Positions 1-6,437 of a stretch of 64,000 nucleotides of DNA are shown here, one piece after another. The position numbers and the translations under genes were made by a program. The notes under the pieces were generated by a model. It saw only the letters and a list, made by a program, of their open reading frames with translations. It had not been told where the DNA came from and ran no database searches. Numbering within the stretch: the first letter of the stretch is position 1; each line of letters opens with the position of its first letter. Origin of the DNA: Gammaproteobacteria bacterium. Its GTDB lineage: Bacteria; Pseudomonadota; Gammaproteobacteria; Steroidobacterales; Woeseiaceae. The DNA lies in contig JAADHU010000028.1 of the NCBI GenBank assembly GCA_013151645.1, positions 205,067-269,066 of the forward strand, read 5' to 3'.

Positions 1-79
1 GTTAAGTGCACCGTGCACAGGAATGGTTCACAGCGAGTTTACGACTGTTCATCGACAGATTTCGGATTTCCGTGCGCTC

Positions 80-469
80 TTAGTCGCCCTGTATGGTTGC
101 TTTGTTACCATCGTCGTCAACACAGACGAAAGTGATTCGGGTTTCAAACAGAACCCTGTCTTCGCTGCGCCGATAGCGCTCGCCAAATACCTGAACGTGA
201 TAAGTCACCGACGTCTTCCCTATACGTGTCCGTTCACATTGAAAACGCAGTATCTGGCCCTTCGAAATCTGATGCCGGAATATCACCTCGTCGAGCCCGA
301 CAGTAACGAACTTTTGTTCGGGAAGATCCAGACTGACACGAATGTAGGCTATCTCGTCCACCCATTTCAACAAACTCCCGCCAAACAGGAAGCCGTAGTC
401 ATTCAAATGCTCGGGCAGCACGATTTTGTAGTGTTGCATGATCGCAGAACCAATCGGTAAAGTTTGCAT
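80..469 (-). CDS. acyl-CoA thioesterase, hotdog fold
   Basis: This 129-residue protein matches the YciA-type hotdog acyl-CoA thioesterases, cytosolic enzymes that hydrolyse acyl-CoA to free acid and CoA. The diagnostic stretch is at residues 21-39: His21, Asn23-Asp24, Gly26, then Phe29-Gly30-Gly31 and a KWVDE segment that begins the hotdog helix. The length is normal for a single-domain member. The ATG at 469 is used; Met11 is a possible alternative because neither start has a strong ribosome binding site. It is separated from the chemotaxis genes by a palindromic stretch and is probably unrelated to them. The family assignment is firm; the chain-length preference cannot be read from sequence. 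Confidence 0.85.
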   Translation of the reverse strand: MQTLPIGSAIMQHYKIVLPEHLNDYGFLFGGSLLKWVDEIAYIRVSLDLPEQKFVTVGLDEVIFRHQISKGQILRFQCERTRIGKTSVTYHVQVFGERYRRSEDRVLFETRITFVCVDDDGNKATIQGD

Positions 470-482
470 ATGCTATCAATCT

Positions 483-521
483 GACCGGCGCCGGTCGACC
501 TGCCGGCCACCGGCGCCGGTC
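483..521. repeat. duplicated GC-rich palindrome
   Basis: A perfect 14-bp palindrome, GACCGGCGCCGGTC, lies at 483-496, and a 12-bp version of the same sequence recurs at 509-520. They can form two separate cruciforms or one long hairpin. They lie between the 3' end of the CheX-like gene and the start of the thioesterase gene, both on the minus strand, where a terminator or an operator would be expected. There is no T tract, so a simple Rho-independent terminator is not shown. Confidence 0.5.
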
Positions 522-560
522 TGAAGCCCGAATCAGGGTGATTGGACGGGGGTCGTCTCT

Positions 561-1034
561 TCAGGTATTGAGAAAAACAAGCGAACCCTCGCCGTATCCC
601 GGAATATCAACCTGGAACGACGCTATCTGAGCAGCACTCTCCTCCAGTTGCGTAATCACGTCGGCCGATTGCCCGGGATGAAGTGTCTCGCCGAGTCGCA
701 AGTGTGCGCTACTATCCGACATCAATAACTTGGAACAGATGTTCATTACTTCGCGGTAGTTGCCCAGAATAGTCTCGCTCGGTTCACCGGCCGCGATCAT
801 CTCATTGGCAATATCTGACGGGATCATCGACAGCGCCGCACCGGCATACACCGCGAACGATCGATCGCAGGCGCACAGTGCAACGAGTTTGTCGTCGTCG
901 CTGATAAACGTAGCGACATGCCGATCCGACAGGTCGGATGCATCGATCTCGGTAACTCCCATATCTTCACCGAAAAACATCATCAATAGTGCAGATATCG
1001 CTTGCCGATCTGGAGTAATAAAGTCTCTTGACAT
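561..1034 (-). CDS. CheX/CheC-like chemotaxis protein (putative CheY-P phosphatase)
   Basis: This 157-residue protein lies 31 bp downstream of a CheY-like gene on the same strand. CheX/CheC proteins dephosphorylate CheY-P and carry an E-x-x-N motif on a long helix; here residues 95-98 read Glu-Val-Met-Asn in a helical stretch (about 88-104), but the Asp/Ser usually found four residues before the Glu is a Gly. Only one such motif is seen, as in CheX. The start at 1034 is supported by AGGA seven bases upstream. The pairing with CheY supports a role in signal termination or adaptation. The assignment rests on weak sequence similarity plus context; a non-catalytic CheY-binding protein is the main alternative. 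Confidence 0.5.
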   Translation of the reverse strand: MSRDFITPDRQAISALLMMFFGEDMGVTEIDASDLSDRHVATFISDDDKLVALCACDRSFAVYAGAALSMIPSDIANEMIAAGEPSETILGNYREVMNICSKLLMSDSSAHLRLGETLHPGQSADVITQLEESAAQIASFQVDIPGYGEGSLVFLNT

Positions 1035-1065
1035 GGACAGGTCCTGGATAGTGTGAATTTGCGGT

Positions 1066-1428
1066 TCAGCTCATTACTGCGCTGAGCGCTCTTTGGAATG
1101 ATTCGACAGTGAAGGGTTTCGATATCATAAAATTGGCCCCGGCTTCCGTCGCTCTCTTCCTCATTTCCGACGTTGATTCCGTCGTTATAAACCCGAAGGT
1201 CACATCAATACTCTCCGCGCGAAGTGCGCTGAGCAATTCGATGCCTGTCATGTTGGGCATATTCCAATCAGCCAGTACCAGATCAGGCAGACTATTCCTG
1301 ATCGCTTCGAGCGCCACACTACCGTCTTCCGCCTGCTCGACGTCGTTGCCACCAAATCCTGCCTGGCGTAGCGTACGAATCACCATCATTCTCATAGCAG
1401 AGCTGTCGTCAACTACCAATATCTTCAT
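1066..1428 (-). CDS. cheY: CheY-like single-domain response regulator
   Basis: A receiver domain of 120 residues begins MKILVVDDSSAMR, with the acidic pair Asp8-Asp9, a phosphoacceptor Asp in the LADWNMPNMTG strand and the conserved Lys in the ISKPF segment. No output domain follows, so it signals by protein-protein contact as CheY does. An upstream extension to 1512 is open, but the ATG at 1428 is preceded by AGGG at a normal distance and starts exactly at the first strand of the fold, so the shorter form is preferred. The CheX-like gene follows 31 bp later. A sigma-28-like site at 1514-1540 would give a leader of about 80 bases. Confidence 0.88.
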   Translation of the reverse strand: MKILVVDDSSAMRMMVIRTLRQAGFGGNDVEQAEDGSVALEAIRNSLPDLVLADWNMPNMTGIELLSALRAESIDVTFGFITTESTSEMRKRATEAGANFMISKPFTVESFQRALSAVMS

Positions 1429-1513
1429 CTGGAGCCCTCTAGGCAAAAACCTGATCACACTGACTCGCCGCGTCGATACACCACCGCTACCGCACCAGGC
1501 AGTCATATCCATC

Positions 1514-1540
1514 GTATCGACAAATCAGGGGAATTCTTTA
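1514..1540 (-). promoter_or_regulatory. sigma-28 (FliA)-like promoter for cheY-cheX pair
   Basis: Read on the minus strand, TAAAGAAT is followed by 11 bases and GTCGATAC. The flagellar sigma-28 consensus is TAAAGTTT-N11-GCCGATAA, so each half matches at 6 of 8 positions with exact spacing. It lies about 86 bases upstream of the cheY start at 1428 and is divergent from a second such site at 1586-1612. No transcript evidence is available. Confidence 0.45.
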
Positions 1541-1585
1541 GAACGGGTGCTTGCAGTGCATCAGCGAGTACCGGGTATCATCCAT

Positions 1586-1612
1586 TAAGGGTTCCGGGCA
1601 ACCTGCCGATAT
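1586..1612 (+). promoter_or_regulatory. sigma-28 (FliA)-like promoter for HDOD gene
   Basis: TAAGGGTT, 11 bases, then GCCGATAT. Against TAAAGTTT-N11-GCCGATAA this is 6 of 8 in the -35 element, 7 of 8 in the -10 element and the exact spacing. The GTG start of the HDOD gene is 43 bases beyond the -10 element. This is the best of the three sigma-28-like sites in the window. Confidence 0.6.
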
Positions 1613-1655
1613 AGTTATTGATATTCTTTTTTTTCCAAGAGTGAGGGCTTAGGCT

Positions 1656-2507
1656 GTGACTAATTCAGCGGAAAACCTCGTGCGAAATATTACCCAGCTA
1701 ACGTCTTTCCCGGACATCGCGGTACGAATCAGCGAGATGGTCTCCGACCAGAACAGCGGCGCCGCGGAGATTGGCGCGTTGATCGAGCCAGATCCAGCCT
1801 TGAATGCCGCGCTCCTGCGTATCGCAAACAGCGCGACTTACAGCGTCGGCGGAACGATTAGCAATGTCGAGCGGGCGGTTACGGTGGTCGGACTACGAGA
1901 AGTCCGGGATCTCGCGTTCGCAATTTGTGTGAGCGAGACTTTCAAGGGAATTTCCAACGAACTGATTACGGTTGAGGATTTCTGGAAGCACAGTTTGTTC
2001 TGCGCCGTTGCCTCACAGATCCTGGGACGACGAGCTCAGGTATGCGCCGGTGAATCTCTTTTTACGGCGGGCCTGCTGCACGACATCGGCCATTTGGTGA
2101 TGTTCAATCAGGCGCCGGAACTTTCCAGTGATGCTTTAGTGCTGTCTCTCGAAGAGAACGACGGCTTGTCGCCCTACTTATCAGAGCGAAAGATATTCGG
2201 CTTCGACCATATGGCGGTTGGTGCTGAATTGGCGCGCCAATGGCGTCTGCCCAATATCCTCAGAGAATGTATCGGTTTTCACCATGATCCATTCGCAAGC
2301 GACACGGCGAGCGACGCCGCGCTCGTCGTACACGTCGCCAATAGTCTGGCGGTCCTGGCAGAACTTGACAGCCAGAATTTTGGCGATGCACCACCGATCG
2401 AAGAACGTGCATTGGAGAACCTTGGCATCAAGCCATCTGTCGTTTGGGATGTCATCGCGGAGTCCCGCGATTCGGTCGATGAATTATTGCGCGTATTCGT
2501 CCACTAG
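1656..2507 (+). CDS. HDOD domain signalling protein
   Basis: This 283-residue protein is an HDOD domain, the degenerate HD-hydrolase fold used in bacterial signal transduction. The N-terminal helices carry the usual LTSFPDIAVRISEMVSD and LLRIANSATY segments, and around residue 145 there is GLLHDIGHL, the remnant of the HD metal site. No DNA-binding, kinase or GGDEF domain is attached. The start is a GTG at 1656, downstream of a sigma-28-like promoter. It converges with cheB and faces away from cheY-cheX. HDOD proteins have been tied to motility and chemotaxis in several gammaproteobacteria; the partner here is unknown. Confidence 0.85.
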   Translation: MTNSAENLVRNITQLTSFPDIAVRISEMVSDQNSGAAEIGALIEPDPALNAALLRIANSATYSVGGTISNVERAVTVVGLREVRDLAFAICVSETFKGISNELITVEDFWKHSLFCAVASQILGRRAQVCAGESLFTAGLLHDIGHLVMFNQAPELSSDALVLSLEENDGLSPYLSERKIFGFDHMAVGAELARQWRLPNILRECIGFHHDPFASDTASDAALVVHVANSLAVLAELDSQNFGDAPPIEERALENLGIKPSVVWDVIAESRDSVDELLRVFVH

Positions 2508-2556
2508 AAACCCTGCGGTACCGTTGCGAGGCCGAACTGTCGATGCGACCCATACG

Positions 2557-3642
2557 CTAACGAGACTGTCTCCTGACGGTCTCCATGATATTCTCCGCGA
2601 TCTGCTCCAGTGGCAATATTCGATCAACGCCTCCTTCTTCTACGGCGGCTTTCGGCATACCCCAAACGACACTGCTTTGCTCGTCCTGGGCGATCGTTTC
2701 GGCACCTGACTCGTGCATTCGTCGGAGTCCTTTCGCGCCATCGCGACCCATGCCCGTCAGTATGATACCCACTGCGTCGCCCGCGACGTTTTCTGCAACG
2801 GAGTCGAACAAAACATCGACGGCTGGTTTGTGACGATTGACGAGTGGGCCATCGTCCAGTTTGCAACGATAGTGCGCACCATCGCTGACGACCAATAAAT
2901 GCCGGTCACCGGGTGCGACGAAAGCATGACCGGGGCGAATAGCCTGTCCGTCTTCGGCCTCGCAGACAATCAGGCTCGAACACTGGTTCATACGTTTCGC
3001 GAAAGATCGGCTGAATACTGGCGGGATGTGTTGTGTGATCACGACGCCGGGACAATCCGGTTGCATCGCCACAAGCACCTCCTTGATCGCTTCCGTACCG
3101 CCGGTCGACGCACCGATCGCGATGATTTTATCCGTAGTGCTGTATTTTCGCCCGGCGGCAGGGACGGCCTTCGGATGGTTTGCACTAACCGATTTGTGAA
3201 GCCCGTCGGGGCGTTGCCCGTTTCGCAGCAGCGTGCCGATTCGGGCCACCGCCGCTGCTTTCACTTTATCCGTTATCTCCAGTGCATAGTCTTCGATTGA
3301 ATGCGCCAGATCGATCTTGGGTTTGCTCACGAAGTCGACGGCTCCGAGATTGAGTGCCTGCATGGTTACCGCCGCGCCTTTTTCCGTGAGCGACGACACC
3401 ATAACCACGGGCATGGGACGCAAGCGCATCAGGTTACTAAGAAAACTCAAGCCATCCATTTTGGGCATTTCAATGTCCAGTGTCAGAACATCAGGATTCA
3501 ATGCCTTGATTTTATCTCGCGCCGCATAGGCGTCCATTGCGGTGCCCACAACCTCGATTTCCGGATCCGAGTTCAACAGTTCCGAAAGAATAGTACGCAT
3601 CAACGCCGAGTCGTCGACGACAAGCACCCGAATCTTGCTCAC
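2557..3642 (-). CDS. cheB: chemotaxis protein-glutamate methylesterase/deamidase CheB
   Basis: CheB removes methyl groups from receptor glutamates during adaptation. The 361 residues have the usual two-domain layout: a receiver domain (about 1-120) with phosphoacceptor Asp56 in LTLDIEMPKMDG, a linker, and a methylesterase domain from about 170. The catalytic triad is visible as Ser179 in GASTGG, His205 in TQHIPP and Asp301 in GMGRDG. It is the last gene of the che operon. It was presumably once directly behind cheD, but a 169-bp MITE-like element now separates them, so its translation may no longer be coupled to the upstream genes. Length and motifs are complete. Confidence 0.97.
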   Translation of the reverse strand: MSKIRVLVVDDSALMRTILSELLNSDPEIEVVGTAMDAYAARDKIKALNPDVLTLDIEMPKMDGLSFLSNLMRLRPMPVVMVSSLTEKGAAVTMQALNLGAVDFVSKPKIDLAHSIEDYALEITDKVKAAAVARIGTLLRNGQRPDGLHKSVSANHPKAVPAAGRKYSTTDKIIAIGASTGGTEAIKEVLVAMQPDCPGVVITQHIPPVFSRSFAKRMNQCSSLIVCEAEDGQAIRPGHAFVAPGDRHLLVVSDGAHYRCKLDDGPLVNRHKPAVDVLFDSVAENVAGDAVGIILTGMGRDGAKGLRRMHESGAETIAQDEQSSVVWGMPKAAVEEGGVDRILPLEQIAENIMETVRRQSR

Positions 3643-3699
3643 GTCCCGACACGCCGGTCGAACGCAGCCGGAAGTTCACGATATTCCCTATAGAATTGT

Positions 3700-3868
3700 C
3701 TAGCAGCCTGTTGAAAAACACCGTTTTTCGGCGGGCTGCGAACGGTACAGGGAGGTACCGTCATTTTCGATGGCTGCAAGCCATTGAAAATGTGAACAAT
3801 TCGAAAACGACGTTTTTCGAATTGCGGTGTTGAAAATACCATGGATGGTTTTTTCAACAGACTGCTAG
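3700..3868. mobile_element. MITE-like inverted-repeat element inside the che operon
   Basis: The element has near-identical terminal inverted repeats: the left end starts CTAGCAGCCTGTTGAAAAAC, and the right end read inward is CTAGCAGTCTGTTGAAAAAA. Inside are further dyads, including an ATTTTC-ATGGCT hairpin at about 3762-3789 and an AATTCGAAAA / TTTTTCGAATT hairpin at about 3799-3825. There is no transposase, so it would be non-autonomous. No clear target duplication is visible. Its right terminus contains the stop codon of cheD. The 169-bp length and folded structure fit a miniature inverted-repeat transposable element; the parent insertion sequence is not identified. Confidence 0.6.
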
Positions 3869-4515
3869 TCGAATAGCTCGATGTCACCTGTGACCTCCTT
3901 GCTGTCAAGCGTTGCCTCGTAACGCCGTTCCAGGCTAGCAACGGTCTTCTTTTGAATGGAACGTAGCCGTCTGACCATAACTTTCCCGCTTTTGGGGAAG
4001 TACTTGATCTTGCGCGGATAGGGGCCGCCAAAATCCTGAACCAGGGCGACGAGCCCTTCTGAGGAGGTGAACTGCTTCGCAAACTGAATGTTACGTTCCC
4101 CGACGTTGTTTATATCCATGGCCATTACCTTGCCACCGCCGAACAGCTTGAGTTCAAGGCGGTTCTTGCGCCCTCCTTGTTTCAAGATGTCGTTAATTAG
4201 ATTCTCCATGGCCGCAATACCGTAACGAGTCGCCAGGCAATCCTCACCGCCCCATTTCTCCAGCGTTCTGCCAGTGCTTCCGGGCAACATGAAGTGGTTC
4301 ATCCCACCGACACCAATGGCAGGGTCCCGAATACAGGCAGACACACACGATCCCAGCACGGTCGTAATAACTTCCTCGTGACGCGTCACGTAGTATTCGC
4401 CCGGCAGAATTCTCGACGCACAGAGATCTTCGTCCCTGTCCCAAATACGTGCTATGTGATCGAAGCCCGCCAATAGCGAAGGCCAGTCGCGAGTTTCCTG
4501 AGCATTTGACGACAT
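3865..4515 (-). CDS. cheD: chemoreceptor glutamine deamidase CheD
   Basis: CheD deamidates specific glutamines in chemoreceptors and can interact with CheY-phosphatases of the CheC type. The family signature is present: Cys57 in LGSCVSACIRD and His74 in GGMNHFMLP are the expected catalytic pair. At 216 residues it is longer than minimal CheD proteins, with an N-terminal extension and a basic tail. The ATG at 4515 overlaps the cheR stop in an ATGA arrangement. The stop codon (3865-3867) lies within the terminal inverted repeat of the MITE-like element, so the last residues may differ from the ancestral protein. A CheX-like protein is encoded 2.5 kb away. Confidence 0.93.
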   Translation of the reverse strand: MSSNAQETRDWPSLLAGFDHIARIWDRDEDLCASRILPGEYYVTRHEEVITTVLGSCVSACIRDPAIGVGGMNHFMLPGSTGRTLEKWGGEDCLATRYGIAAMENLINDILKQGGRKNRLELKLFGGGKVMAMDINNVGERNIQFAKQFTSSEGLVALVQDFGGPYPRKIKYFPKSGKVMVRRLRSIQKKTVASLERRYEATLDSKEVTGDIELFD

Positions 4516-5408
4516 CAGATTTCTTTTCTGTAAACGGTTTGGCCAAGGAGCGAGAATCGATCCGAAACGTTGTACAGGCTCTCTGAATGTCCCAGAATCA
4601 GGTAGCCGCCATCTTCGAGGATATCCGCAAATCGATCGATCAACACCCGTTGAGTCGGCTTGTCAAAATAAATAATGACATTGCGGCAAAAAATGACATC
4701 GAAGCGTCCTTTCATTGGCCAGTCGTTCATCAAGTTCAATTGCTTGAATACGGTCATCGTCTGCAGTTGCGGGCCAACCCGAACTTGCGCATCAGTTTGT
4801 GCATGTTCACTGCCAAACCAGCGTCGCCGCAGCCGGTCCGGTATTTTCTCTACACGTTGCTCCGAATAGGCACCCGCCCTGCAGGTTTTCAGGACATCGG
4901 AGTCCAGATCGGTGCAGAGGATTTTCGCATCCCAGAGTGCCAGATCCTGGAACGACTCCTTGAGCGTAATGGCGATAGAATAGGGCTCTTCGCCAGTCGA
5001 GCAGCCCGCAGACCAGATTCTCAATCGTTTGTTCGATGCACCTTTTTTCGCAATAATTTCCGGAATAATCGTTTTCACCAGAAAATCGAAATGGTGCCGC
5101 TCGCGAAAGAACGACGTTAGATTCGTAGTCACTGCATTGGAGAAGGCATCTATCTCCTTCGGGTCTCTTTTCTTCAGATAGTGCATGTATTCCCGAAATG
5201 TACTCACGTTGGTTGCCTGGAGTCGAGCGGCCAGTCGCCGGCAAATCAGGTGCCGCTTCGTGTCGCTCATGCTGATGCCGGTCAGTTCCTTGATGACGAC
5301 GCGGATCTCGTGAAATTCCTGGTCACTGAGGGTGATCGGTGCAGCCTGCCGCACGTCACCGACCGAGCCGCCATGGGGCGCTGAACGAATCGCTGCATCA
5401 CGTCTCAT
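4515..5408 (-). CDS. cheR: chemotaxis protein-glutamate methyltransferase CheR
   Basis: CheR methylates receptor glutamates with S-adenosylmethionine. The N-terminal helical domain is followed by the catalytic domain with the SAM loop SAGCSTGEEPYSIAI and the later FCRNVIIYFD and LGHSESL segments typical of the family. Upstream open frame reaches 5522, but the ATG at 5408, preceded by AGGA nine bases upstream, gives a normal 297-residue protein. This start lies inside the 3' end of the previous gene (11-bp overlap), and the stop overlaps the cheD start, so the three genes are probably translationally coupled. The receptor in the same operon ends in a CheR-tethering pentapeptide. Confidence 0.95.
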   Translation of the reverse strand: MRRDAAIRSAPHGGSVGDVRQAAPITLSDQEFHEIRVVIKELTGISMSDTKRHLICRRLAARLQATNVSTFREYMHYLKKRDPKEIDAFSNAVTTNLTSFFRERHHFDFLVKTIIPEIIAKKGASNKRLRIWSAGCSTGEEPYSIAITLKESFQDLALWDAKILCTDLDSDVLKTCRAGAYSEQRVEKIPDRLRRRWFGSEHAQTDAQVRVGPQLQTMTVFKQLNLMNDWPMKGRFDVIFCRNVIIYFDKPTQRVLIDRFADILEDGGYLILGHSESLYNVSDRFSLLGQTVYRKEI

Positions 5409-5946
5409 AACGAATATTCCTGTCTGCTCGTTCCGGGCGCGCTGAACCCTCCAGACGGCGCTGCACCGACGCAGTCTGCGTACTCGAGAATGTCGCGTCG
5501 AACATCTGCCGTTCCTGCTCAACGGTATATGTCGCTCGAACCTGCCTTAAGAAAATGCTCCAGTCGGCAGCGCCTGTTGCGGCGGTACGCGGACGCATTA
5601 ACCCGGCCCAGGCCGCAAGATTTTTCGATACGTTGGTAAGGCGCTGATTCAGGCGGTCAGCGAACTGAAGTTTCACCAGAATATCCTGCAGCACTTTCTT
5701 TATTTCTTCGAGTTCATGGCCAGGCCGGGCGGTGCCTGGGCTAACGTCGTCTCCGCCCATCGCATCTGCAATTGCATCAGCACGGCGCATAACGGTCAGG
5801 AACAAGGTCGACAATGCATCGACGTCGACAAAAGCCTCGTCGCCTGCTGCCTCAATCTGACGGGCACAGAGATCCGCAAGCCGGGCGGCGATACTATCGG
5901 TTGCCGGCCCCACCTGCGGTACATTATCCTCGTCCGGAATACACAA
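5398..5946 (-). CDS. unrecognised helical protein of the che operon
   Basis: This 182-residue protein has no family that I can name. It is predicted to be mostly helical, with charged amphipathic stretches at about 20-65 and 75-120. The most distinctive segment, near residue 90, is KLQFADRLNQRLTNV, which loosely recalls the coiled-coil helix around the CheZ active site, though no CheZ signature was confirmed. It begins at TTG (5946), the first possible start after an in-frame TGA, with GGTG a few bases upstream, and overlaps cheR by 11 bp. Its fixed position between the STAS gene and cheR suggests a chemotaxis role, such as a CheY-P phosphatase or scaffold, but this is inference. Confidence 0.7.
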   Translation of the reverse strand: MCIPDEDNVPQVGPATDSIAARLADLCARQIEAAGDEAFVDVDALSTLFLTVMRRADAIADAMGGDDVSPGTARPGHELEEIKKVLQDILVKLQFADRLNQRLTNVSKNLAAWAGLMRPRTAATGAADWSIFLRQVRATYTVEQERQMFDATFSSTQTASVQRRLEGSARPERADRNIRYET

Positions 5947-5959
5947 TGGTTTTCACCGC

Positions 5960-6373
5960 TCAAAACACGGGACACAGGGTGTCGTCGGCATCGTCGATTT
6001 CTGCATCCAGCTTCAAGTGCTTTCCGAGACCCGCCAGACTCGCCAGCTCACGAAATTCGCTGGACGGCCTCTGCCACGAAACAGACCCCGAATGCCGACG
6101 CATCGAGAGAGTAAACGCTGTCAACAGTTGCAGTACGGCCATATCGATCGATTCCACACTCTCAGCGTCGATAACGACGTCGTCGCTTTCGCTCATGGCC
6201 GCGCTCAAGTTGTCCCGGAGCTCGGCTATGGTTTTAATGCACGGTCGACTCTGCAGAACGACCGCTCCCTTCTCGGCTTTCGGTGCCGTGACGATTTTTT
6301 TCGCATCGCGGACGGACCGGCCTCCACGTTTCGCCGGCTTGCGAGCGCTTTTTTTTGTTGTTTTTCTCACCAC
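5960..6373 (-). CDS. STAS domain protein
   Basis: This 137-residue protein has a lysine/arginine-rich N-terminus (about 1-35) followed by a STAS domain. STAS domains, as in anti-sigma factor antagonists, act as small phospho- or ligand-regulated switches. The core reads VVIDAESVESIDMAVLQLLTAF, where the Ser-Ile-Asp segment corresponds to the position that carries the regulatory Ser/Thr in SpoIIAA-like proteins. A cognate anti-sigma kinase is not encoded nearby, so partner and regulation are unknown. It lies 64 bp after the receptor gene and 13 bp before the next gene, inside the che operon. Similar STAS genes are known in some chemotaxis clusters. Confidence 0.8.
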   Translation of the reverse strand: MVRKTTKKSARKPAKRGGRSVRDAKKIVTAPKAEKGAVVLQSRPCIKTIAELRDNLSAAMSESDDVVIDAESVESIDMAVLQLLTAFTLSMRRHSGSVSWQRPSSEFRELASLAGLGKHLKLDAEIDDADDTLCPVF

Positions 6374-6437
6374 AGTGTTCTCCCTAGCCGGCCACTCACA
6401 TCGACATGCGTCCGATTGTTACCCTCGTCAGCCAAGC

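Noticed and set aside
1429..1512. N-terminal extension of the first cheY.
   Set aside because: The extra residues are not receiver-like and the ATG at 1428 has its own binding site and correct domain start.
4587..5120. 177-codon plus-strand frame opposite cheR.
   Set aside because: It is antisense to an intact cheR, has no ribosome binding site and no recognisable domain.
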